Assembly: GCF_963678635.1 (NCBI RefSeq)
Contig: NC_087070.1
Coordinates: 1,604,512 to 1,668,511 of the forward strand
DNA length: 64,000 bases
Reading direction: 5' to 3'
Source of the DNA: Symsagittifera roscoffensis
Lineage: Eukaryota > Xenacoelomorpha > Acoela > Convolutidae
The notes under the pieces are model-generated. The model was not told the DNA's origin. It was given only the letters and a program-made list of their open reading frames with translations, and made no database searches. The first letter of the stretch is position 1, and every line of letters starts with the position of its first letter. Of the stretch, positions 40,101-52,100 are shown one piece after another. Made by a program: the position numbers and the translations under genes.

Positions 40101-43100
40101 TGCTAAAATATCAGTCCCTAAAAGCTTCTTATTGAAAGTCATTTATGTTATGATTTATAACAACAAAACTAATTATCTGTAGTTCACAATTAAAAACTGA
40201 ATTTTGAGGTGATTCAATGTCTCAGTTCTACCAACCTCTCTTGCTCGCCTGTACGTGTAGGTTGACGTTGGACTAGATAGAGAACTGCCTCCCCCCTTTG
40301 TCCCGTACTTGGCGACAGAAGACACCCCTCCACTCAACCTGCCTGCTACCCACCGTTGAGCACTGGTCGCCGCATTTGCAGCCGATGTCACCGCCGTCCC
40401 AGTAGCCGACGACTGTTGGGCCGAACTATAGGATAATCGGTTCGAACCACTTACTGGCGAAGAGGACGAGGTCGTTTGTTGTTGGATGTGTGTTGAATAT
40501 AATGCCGTTTGACTACTAGCACTGTAATGTGGATTATTCTGATTCATTTTGACTGCTTCGTTGTTCTGAGTAGAATAACCATTTCTATGAGACATTCCCA
40601 TTGTTGCTGCTGCTGCTCCTGATGAGGATAAAGAGTCTCCCCTTTGGTTCCGTGTTCTAAACAGAAAAGCATTAGTTCAGGGTTTAAAATTAAACTATCT
40701 CATAAGATCAATTTGAAACACTCGAATTTCTTCAACAATGGCCATTCTACAACAAAGACAGCCCGTTACTGTGCAAATAGCACAGAATGTTCCGACCACA
40801 GTCTTAAAAATACGAAAAACATTTTCTCAAGTCGTTGTCGTTTTTTCTGCATGTTAAAAATAGAACTTGGTCATATTTGAGAGCCATAGTTAAATAGGTC
40901 AAAAGCAAAACAGTTTGAAGAAAAATGACTAGAAAAACTAAAATTAAAAAAAAATGGAAAGTGAAATTGCGCTAAAAACACTAAAATCTACCTTTACTTG
41001 ATTAAAACTAAATTTTCAAGGCTTAAACAAGCTATTGTAAGCCTTTACGGTCACCTTATTAGCTCGAAATTAGACCAACATCAAAAATTTCAAACCGGTT
41101 TTTCGACACTGCGAAAACGTTTGAAATTTTTAAATGTCGTTCGAATCACGACTGAAAGGACTTCAATACGATATATCACTCAACCCATTCCGATGATTTT
41201 TGTGGTACCTGATTTTGCGCGGAAAACAGGAAAAAACTAAAACACACTCGAATACATTTTCCCATTTTCAATGGTCGGAACAAAAAGGGATTTGTTTTAG
41301 GTTGAAACTTCAAGCGTGCTTAACTCCCTTATCTTTGGGACTTTATGCAGTGTACTTTGTTATCATAAATCATAAGGAGAGGGGGAAGCGTGTGATTAGA
41401 TTCAAAACTTCTTGTTGTTCCGACCATTGAAAATGGAGAGGAACTTAGTAATCAGATGTATTTTAATTTTTTCTCTTTTTTTCTTTGTTTTCCACGCAAA
41501 ATCAGGTACCACAAATAATGATCGGACTGGGTTGAGTGATATATCATAATAAAGCCCTTACATTTGTAATTCGAGCCCTATTAAGAAACTTTGAACAAAC
41601 TTTCCCAGCGTCGAGAAAAACCGGTTTGAAATTTTTGGTTTTTCGGCGTATTTCGAGCGAAGAAGGCGAGCGAGCAAACTTATTTCAATTGCTTAAAAGC
41701 TTATAATAGCTTAATTTAAAACCTAAAAACTTAATTTTACTTGGGTAACGTTAGTTTATATAGAATATTTTAACGCCTTTTTGGATAAAATTTTCCAAAA
41801 TTCAAAACCTGCAAAAAAAACTTCGAAAATGTTTTTTATGACTTTGTTTTTCGTTTTTCTAGTGACTTTTCTAGAAAAATTGTTTTTCAATTTGCTTATT
41901 TTAGAATGTCTTTTGAATCTAAATAATCCCCAGTTTTTGTTCAGCAACTTCTATCGCATCACACCAAAATCAACGACAATAATTTGTAAAAACTTTGTAT
42001 TTTCATAGACTATGGTCGGAATATTCTGTGCTACTTGCACAGTAACCGGCTATCCTTGTTAAATTTAGTCTACAGTACCTTACAAAAACGATTTACAATA
42101 CAATACAACACATTATACGATTTATTTGGATTAAACATAGCCCACTGACAGTTGGAAAAGAGTAATGAACTCAAGGAAACTGAAAAAAAAACAGACTTAT
42201 TTTTTGAAAAACCTTCAACTTTTAATTTAAAATAGATGGCCTTAAAGCTCTTTGAACTTTTAGAACAATTTATGATACATTAACCCAACTTGAAAAAACT
42301 GGATCAATAGCTAAACTTTTTATTCTACTGAAAATCTAAAAATTTATTTGCACTTCCGAAACTAGAAATCGTTCGCGTTTTTCGCGCCATTTCCACGTTC
42401 GTATTTGGAGAGTGCTATTTACATAACTTTCAGCAGATGAATTTCAATTGAACTCAAAAAGTGCATTTATGCCTAAGTGCATTATTATGTATGAATGCAC
42501 ATCTGTAGTAATTAGAGCATTTTAAGACTTTTCCCTGGAAAAAAAATCAGCAAGACCTTTATAAGAGTCTTCACTCGTTCATTACTCTTAATTAGTTCAC
42601 TGAGACAGTTTGAAATTCTAGTGCATTCAAGAAAAGGAATAAAATAATGAGTGCATCTATAGCATGCTTTACCTGAACATGTCACCCTCCATCCACATTT
42701 TGCTCTGCTGACTCTCCACGTAGTGCTGCTGGGGTCCGATGACTGAGCCTGGCCTGCAGATGCGGATCCAGGCGATGACCTCGGCCGCCGTGAACTTGTA
42801 GTGCTTCATGATGAAGCAACCTATCAGGGTCCCTGTCCTCCCGAGGCCGGCTGGAACAAACAAAATGACATACTAATGTACAGACACGACAAATAATCAA
42901 GACTGAATAAAAAATACGATAAATTAGACAAAAAGACCGATCAATCTAAACACTTTGTAATTGGGAAAAGCTAATCAATAACATCTGACAATTAAAGTTT
43001 CCAAAATATAAACTACTGCTCTGTGAACTTTTTTTACTCAGTGATAATAAATAATATTATCCCTCCCCGACCGTAAGACATCCGTTTAAAAAGCCTTGTA

Positions 43101-46100
43101 CCATGTGGTATATAATTATCTAACCTTTGCAGTGTACGGCAATGGCGCCGCCTGCCCGCTCGCATATCTCAAGGAATTTGTAGAGGATCTCCTGGGAAGG
43201 ATTACTGCCGTCCACGAAGAACAGGTCGTAGTGCTCAAATCCCGCGTCCGTGAACCTGAGCGAAAGCCATTTAGTTTTTTCTTGTATAGAAAAAAAATTA
43301 ATCAAAGATTAGCCAGACAGAGGAAAACAAATTTTTCCGACAAAATACTTTTTCAAGTTAAAATTTTGGGTCAGTCGGTCAAAAATGGCTGTCATAAAAT
43401 AGTACGAAAAGGAGCCCTTTGGGAGGTATGGGGTGTCGATGATCTCCTGGTTGCTTTTAAAACTAATTATTTGCTGCTTGGATTAGACTACTTTCAAACA
43501 TACTCCATTTGTAATCAAACACCCGGCAGCAATGGATGCGCTTTAAACAGCTTAAACAAGAACTAACTTAAACCTGAACACCAAATTTAACGCAGAAAAA
43601 TGCTAACTGTTGCACGAAAAACTGAACACAAAAATTCAACGCTTATCCCATTCCCTTGTGAAATTTTAATATAACCTTGTTTGAAAAAATATGAAATTTG
43701 TATATAAAAAAGGTTGCAACAATCTGTTTCCTAGATCGAACTGACACGTTTTATTGAAGTTTAGAACACCAAAACCAATTTAAGCTAGCTTCGTTAATCG
43801 AAATTTGGTAAACATTTGAGGTGGGAACCTGGAAAACAGCCCTGAAACGAACCTATAACACAAGAATTGATTGTTCTACAACCTCTTGGCGTCGTAGAAC
43901 TTCTTGTTGAGTCTGATCACAGTTGAGACGTGGTGCTTCCTGAAGTAGGGAAAGTAGACTTCTGGTGCGTGCAGCGGGTATCCGTCTAGGATCACACTCT
44001 GGTTGTGGGGTCCCGAGAAGGCGAGGAACTTGTCCGGTAGGATCCAGTTGAAGTCCCCGTTGTCCACTTTCTAGAATTATTTTAACAAATTGGTTGTGGT
44101 TGTGATTTGTATTCGAATCTTCTCTTTACACAAACCGTCATCGTATTGGCGAAATAAGAGTGAAACAGGGCGATATATGACAATAGGTGGTAGCTTCATG
44201 TTAAATAGCTGGATCGCTTTTTGTTATACTTGGAATATATTTATAACTTATTTCAAAAACTATTTTTTGACACAAGTGTTAATATTAAATTTTTGACCAA
44301 CATTTCATCTGGCAGAGTAACGTATTTATAAAAAATATTTTAGTAGCATGTACAGTTGTTTGAAAATGAAATGACTATATTTTGCAATATAGTTCTCAAA
44401 TTTAAAACACCCAATCTACTCAAAATTACCGCCTATTAAAATATCACCTGAAACAGTGCGAACATCAAATACCATTACTGCATTTTTTCTTGGCGCTAGT
44501 TTTAAAAATTTTTTTACCAAACTGATTACAATATTTTCAAATGCGCGAAAAAAGCTATTTGCAGCAAAAATGCCACCAAATAAATGAGCACTTGAGTGAC
44601 TTCGGTTGGAAAAAAGTGGCCTTCGTAATGACACCAAACCTCACATGTGTAATCACAAAATATTGTGCAATATTGTTTACACGGAGGCGAACCTCTATAA
44701 GCGCAATAAGCTCTATAAAATGCAAGCTCTATATAGTGCAACCTCTATAAAATGCAGCTAGCGTTTACGCACCTCCGGTGCTTCGAACTTTGAGAGCTCA
44801 TAAAAAACCGCATATAATGAAAAAAAGATCTGAAACCTTTGAGTGTACTCTGAGACTACTCAATAACAGGGTTCGTAATTTCAAATGTTGCTAAGTTTTT
44901 TTCTATGTGTTTTTTTAATTCAAAATTTGAAAAAACCATTAAATTTTGTGAAATTTTTCATATCTAAGTTTTTTTGAATGATTATTAAATTACATAAAAA
45001 ACGTCGCATCTGGGAAACTAAAAGCATTTAAGCAGTCGCATTTGGACGCTAAATTTTCAACTCCTGAGAGTACTCTCACAGTACCCATGTGGGTTAGGAA
45101 TTTTGAAAATTGAGAAAACTTTTAAATTAGTTTCGAAAAATTCAAAAACCATAAAAACGTCATATCTGGAAAATAAAAAAGTCCTGAGCGGCAAAATTTG
45201 CAAGCCCTAGAGTACTCTGGCAGCCCCCAACTAAAAAGTTAAGAGTTTCGAAATTTCAAGAAAAAAAAATTAATTTAAGTTTTCTGAAAACTTTTTGAAA
45301 AATCGCAAAAAAATTTATATCTCAAAAACTACAAAAAAATGAGCAGTGACATTTGGAGGCAAGATTAGCAACCCCTGAAATTACTCTGACAGTCCCCTAC
45401 CCCCATTACAAGGAAGAGGACTTCAAAATACAATTGAAATTTGAAAAAAAAATTACATTAAATTTGCTGAAATTTTTTTTGAAAAAAAACCACAAAAAAC
45501 GTCATGCCTCGAAAACTTAAAAGAAAAATCAGCAAGACCTATATAAGAGTCTTCACTACGTTCGTTAATCTTAAACACTTTAACAGAACACTATTCTTTG
45601 CGATTGAGGCTGGAAAACAAGAAGATTCGTAATAACACACTAAGCTGATCGCAAGTGTAAATAACTATTAAATAAATTGAAAGCAGCATTAACTCAGGGG
45701 AGGAGATTCGAAAACTCCAGAAAAGATAGTTTCGTTAAATTGATTATTTTTCGACGAGAGAGCCGACTCACCTCATAATGTTCATACTCTTCGACGTCGA
45801 AGTTTTGAAATTGGAAGAAGTTATTGGCTAAGGCCTGAAAAGAGGCAAAAATAAATTGAAAATAAATTTTACTAAATCTTGAAAAAATATGGCATTTTTT
45901 TTAAAATTTACTTTGCTGATGCTGTGGAGACAGTCCAGCACGGTCAAGTTGTACGATGAAGGCGCCATTGAAGCATCTCTGAAAACATGCATACGGTTTC
46001 TTAACTTAATACAATATACAGCTGTTCAATGATTATATTCATTGAGGAACAAGTAACATATTATCTCACTGTGGAAGAATTCAGAAGCGCCGACAAATAT

Positions 46101-49100
46101 TTTTTAAATTAAAAAAATCACTTTTTTCAAATTGTATTTTTTTCAGTTCTTCTCACCTGAAAGGCATGAAGGAAGGATTATTTCCGCTAACTAAAGGTCG
46201 GTATGCTTCTTCTGCTGTCCGCTTTAAATATATAATCTAAACAAACAACAACACAGTTTTCCTTTATCAACAATATACACTGGTTTGTGTCAAATTCGTA
46301 TAGCCCACGGGTGTAATTTTGGTACTTGTTGTACAGTTTGACAACTAATTCAACACGTAAGCTTTGTGACACCGTTTTGACAGCCGACTACCATTTTTTT
46401 TAACTTCCACGAAACAAAGCCGACAATATTTGAGCAGGCACCAGTTGAGCCGAAAAAAATGGTTTTGTACAAAAAAGTTTTAGGTCCGCTCTGAAACTAC
46501 AATGAGAAACGCGTGCAACTATAATGAAAATTGCTTACAGCACGATAAAAACCCGTGATGTGGTAACTAAGCCGACAAAACTTGAGTCGACAACCGAAAG
46601 TCCGACAATTCAATTTCTACCTTAAACACATTTGAACTTCAAAAAACAAGGTCGGGACTCCAAGCCCTGGTCTTGGGGTGCAAAGGTGATCGCATAACCT
46701 ACAGGCCACGTGCAAATTAACCTGGAAGTTTTAAAGGTTCAATAACAAAGCAAGTAAGACTAGTAGGAAAAGTTGTTTACTCGATTGCAAGATACTTGCT
46801 CGTTGAAATAGAAGTATCTGCTCAAGAAAACTGATTGGACGATAATTTTTTTATTCTAAACACTTTAGGTTTAAGCGAAAACAGATGCTGACCGAATTTG
46901 AGCCAAGGCTCTTAGCTGTCAACTAGTTATCGTAACCAGTAGTAAAATTTGAACTTTCAAGAAATTGAGCATGTTTGCTGCGGAATTGAATGCTGCACAA
47001 ACGATTCAGTGATTTTGTTAAACTAGTAGTTAACCCAAAAAAGCCTATATTCCGATTTGATAACGCTTTTTTAATGGTTCATGACAAAATTATTTGATTA
47101 CAGCAAGAAAAACAATAGTCTCTGAGTTAGTAGCAAATTGGCCCAAGTTAACATCGAATCCCTACTTTGACCGCGCTACTACAAATTAAATAAAATTTTC
47201 TTCTTGCTGCGTATTAAAAGAGCCTCGATAATCAACTCATATTGAAAGACAATTAGTAGAAAAAGACTTCATGCAAAATTGGAGGAATGCGACAACTCAC
47301 GATTGTTAACTTTTTTTTTGAAACGCAATGTTGGCAAGTTGCGAATTTTTGCTCTGGCGCAAAAATTTCATGCGCTTGTATCGAATGATGTCAATTTGAA
47401 AACACAAAGGCGAAGCGAAGCGATACAACTTGAGATACACCAGTGTAAGCTAGCAGACAGGAAAAGAAAGCCACTACGTCCAAAAAAGATTTCAAAAAAC
47501 AACAACTTACAAAAATTCAAAAAGTTGTCTGAATCATAATCTATTAGCGGAAACCACGTCTAGAAACACAATTGACCGCAATTAATGAATATTCTAGAAA
47601 AAAACACAAGCGGCGAATGAGCCGACAGAACTTAAATATTTTTCAATAGAACCGAAAATATAATTGTTGTCATAAAAATTTTAAGTACAAATTCTATTTT
47701 AAGAATTTAAGCACTTTGTGCGATTCGGAATAAAGCAAATGACTTATGCTTCCTTTGATATGACCCCAAATTAGATCACTTAGCCGATAAAATAAAAACA
47801 GAAATCATTTCAGCCGAATAAGGTTTTTAGGCAAAAAATCAGCAAAATATACGAAGTCAAGGCTAGTAAAATTAAAAATTGCAGGAACCATTCAAAACAC
47901 TGAAATCAACTACATTGAAAATTGCGAAAAAAATCAATTCTACGATGTGGGAACTAAGCGAAAAAACAGAAGCAGACAAACTATAAGCTGACATTTTTTG
48001 GAAAGGAGTATTTAAAAGGAAAATATTTAGGAAAAAACAGTTTCTGGGCAGCTTTCAACCCACGACCTTTGCCGTCCCAGGCGTATTTTTCACCTCCAGG
48101 CTAAAATCCGGGCACGCACAGAACCTGAAGTCATTATGAACCCAGATACAAGTGACTCAAATGATTCTGTTAAACACGTTGTTAACCCAAAAAAGTCTAT
48201 TCCGGGTTTATAACGTTTGCTAATCGCAAGCGTAAAAAATGTCGAAAAAACTAAATCAAAATACGTTAGATGAGCATTCATAAAGATTTATCAAGCGGCA
48301 TCGAAGCCGGCAACACTTGGTTAAATGCGCGTTGAGTCAAAAAAAATTGTCTTAAAAAACTTATTTTGAGCTATGTGTTTGTTACACCATTGTTTTGAGT
48401 ATCTTAGGAAAGCATTTAAACTTATCTTTATCTTTCAAATGATGCCATATAAAATGATTAAGCTGATTAAAACATAAGCCGAAACCAATTAAGCAGGGAA
48501 AACATTTTTAAGCGAAGAAACGGAAACTATACAAAATCAGAGGCAACCAATTTACAAATTAGAGGAACAAATCAAACGCCTTTCACTTTGCTTCAACCAG
48601 CAGAAAATTGCATAATTTGAAAAGAAAGAAAGCTGACAAACCTTAAGCAGACAAACTAATTTCGCCGTAGCCGTTAATCTAATTTCTCCCAGAAAAAAAA
48701 TCATTTTATTGACAAGTCTTGGCCAGAATCGAACCCACTACCTATGTCATCCCAAGCATGGGCTGAACCTCCACGCTAAACAAGCGAAATTGGCTCTTCG
48801 AACTTGATGTTGATGTACTATTGAACCGCCAAAAGTCAAAAATGAGCGTGAACAACCCTTATATTTTTCACGAAAAAAAATAAACACTATCTAAAAAGTC
48901 TTCACAAAAACTTTCAAACCCTCCGGTCAAAAAATTCCAGCAAACGCCATTTATTGACCTAATCCAAACATTTCTTGCTTCCAAACATTGTCCATTGAGT
49001 TAGTTCTATTTTATTGCTCATCAGATGCTTTAAGCAGCCGTTTCCCACTGACGTGAGACTGATAGAGGCATCCGAAAACTAACTAGATTTGTGAAACGAA

Positions 49101-52100
49101 GATTACCTGATAAGCACCAATGAGAAAGGCAGCATTTGCCCTCTTCCTCGCATCATGACCGGTGTAGTGTACTATCTTCTTTTTGCTCAGAGACGCCGAC
49201 TAAACAAACAACACATCATATAATAATTAGAGTGCGTTACAGTAGTTTGTCAGGTGTATCTATTCGAAATGTAAAATTAGCCTACACATTTACGCTCACA
49301 CATTCAGGGGAACCGTTAATTCAAATAGTTTTTATTTGGTATCGAATTATCAAACTAATTAATCAAGTTTAAATGATGGGCCATTCTCATGGCAGCTTCG
49401 TCGAATAGCAGAAAATGGATCTTGTTAACTATTCCCCCCTCCCTATTTTGATTTTCAGAAATTCAACTTTGGCTGCAAATAGCTTGAGACAATTTTCAGA
49501 AAATATATATTTTAAAAAATTTTACGTGGGTATTATATAAATAGTGAGTAATACAAATACGAACGCGCGAAAATGAAAACCCACTTAATTGTTTACATTT
49601 TTCTGAAATGCATGTTTTATACAGAAATGGTTGTCAAAAAAAACTATCCCACATTGACTGAATCGTCATGTTTTCTTCCAACTGTTTGAATACCAATACA
49701 TGATTGGCTAAATACAATTAACTTTTGTTCTGTTCTTCTGCCACGAGGTATTGCACTAAGACTAGGTCCACTAAAACTAGCAAGCGAATTCATTGCCAAA
49801 AATTGATTTCTTCTCATAATAATTTTGAAAATACGTAACTAAAAGCCCTAATTAAGTTCTATCACATTCACGTTTTATTTGATCTAAAGAGGCAGTACCA
49901 CAGTGCCGAAGTACAACAGTGCCGAAAAAAAAATTAGTTCAACAGTGCCGAAAATGAAAACTTTGTTCAACAGTGCCGAAAATTAGAACAAATTTTAACA
50001 AACTAAGTGCGGCAACCAAAAATTGCAAAATAAAAAATCAGTCGCAAAATTTATCTTCTTGAATTCTGATTGGTTGAAATTTGAGCCAACGAATTTATGG
50101 ATTCATTGTTTACTGTTCAACCAGCATAAACTCAAGCTGCAGAATAGTGACCGCCGCAGCCGCGCCAACGTGTTGCGAGCTTGCCACCAAAGGGTAGGAC
50201 TCTATACGAAAATTAGGGAGTGCGGTCTGTATTTAGACAACCCCGTATTCATACTCGTCAGTAAGCAGACAATTACAATATTAACAAATCAGAATCGAGA
50301 TGAGAATGCAAATTTACGAAATAAATTATTATTAATTATTCATTTCTTCCTTGTCTCGATTCTGATTGGTTAATACAGTATTTGTCTAAATACTGACGAG
50401 TCTGAATACGCGGTTATCTAATAACTGCTACGTTACCAAAATTTAGAGCCAGTTATCGCCGCAAAGCGGCGACGCGCGCGTAGCGCGCCCACCGGCGACC
50501 TCAAACCGAGACTCGACTAATTTAGTCTTTTGACCAATTGAAAAGATTTGGGACTTATGCAACTGCTTTCTTATTTTGGGACCTATGGGACTGATTTTTT
50601 ATTTTGGGACCTATGAATACGGTTAAGTAGCAGTATTAAGACAACCGAGTAACCAGAAACGTTAGTATTTAGACAAATACTGTTTTAACCAATCAGAATC
50701 GAGACAAGGAAGAAATTAATAAATAATTATGATTTATTTTGGATTATTTATCTCTTATCTCGATTCTGATTGGTTCATACATTATGTATCTAAATACTGA
50801 CGAGTATGAATACGCGGTTGTCGAAATACATACCGCACTCCTATGAATACGCACCCAAAAATTAAACGGCGATCATTTACAATCTTAAGCGACACTAAGA
50901 TTTTGAGCGAGAAAATTTGCAACTTAGACGTTTTGGCGCCAAAATAATTGTATAATTTTCACAGTTGCAGACATTTTGGCGCCCAAATTGGAGTGATTTT
51001 CTTTGTTAATTATAGCGTCAGTAATTTCCCGCTTTTTATAAAAATGCGTTTAAATTATTCTGAAATTTTCCCGCCTTTTTCGGCACTGTTATACTTCGGC
51101 ACTGTTGAGCGCCCACGATCTAAATAATGGAAAAACCAATGGCTCAAAAACTTAATTTGTTGCAGAAAAACACTAAACTCTTGAAAATGTAAATTCGATT
51201 TTCAGAAGCTAATAAGCAGCCAACAGAGGGTTGGAAATAAAGTTTTCACTAAGAACGTAACAAACGCGTTTCATATTTCAGCAAGCGAAACAGATACACA
51301 GAGGACGAACTGATCCTCGCAACACTTGCGATACATCACAAACATAGCCTTGCACGCTAGCTGATAAAAACGAAACAGAGCCACCAAGTCAAATATAAAC
51401 TATTTTAAAAAGAAAATCGAAAAAACTAAAAACGAATCTCTCAAAAATGTTCAATTTGAGAAAAACAAGCTAAAAACGCAAAATTCAGAGTTATATTTGC
51501 AGTGAGAAAAAGCAAAAGGCTACAAAGCATCCAGTACTTTTCTTAACACCTTTTCAGCCGAAAAAAAGTCCTAACAATTTTGCGCTATAAAACCTTTCAA
51601 GATTGCTGGTTGTTGGATCCCAGGAAGCACAAAAACGCATCCGAATGTATTATCACCCTGTAGTATACCTATAATGAAGCAACTAAGCTAATATAATATT
51701 CACTGAAACCATTCAAGACCACGAAACTTCAAAGCAAAAATAACACAGGCAAAGCGGAGCTTCGCAATACTTGCGATACAATGAAAACATTGCATACAAG
51801 ATTTGGATAGAAAGAAAAGAAATCATGTTTCTGAAAAATTAAGCTGAAAAAACGATATCTACAAATTTTTAGATTTCTGGCTCGGAAGATGTTCATAAAC
51901 AGCCTTAAAACACTGAAAATTAATGAACGAGCGTCAACCAAGGCAAAAAAAATGTGCGTCGACCCTCCTTAAGCCGAAAACGAAACTGACCAGTAATAAG
52001 TTTCAACTTTCAAGATCCATTCCTCCTGCAAAAAGCACTATCATTTCAAAATTTGCCCTTGCAACCACGCAACATAAGTCAAGGCGATAAAAAGTACGCC

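Noticed and set aside
43096-43566. Longest open frame of the window, 156 codons, plus strand
   Set aside because: It is the antisense shadow of the CDC14 active-site exon plus intron and a MITE fragment.
50023-50373. Plus-strand frame of 116 codons inside the 1.2-kb transposon
   Set aside because: It crosses the inverted CCAATCAGAATCGAGA array, has no transposase motifs and no similarity to a known family.
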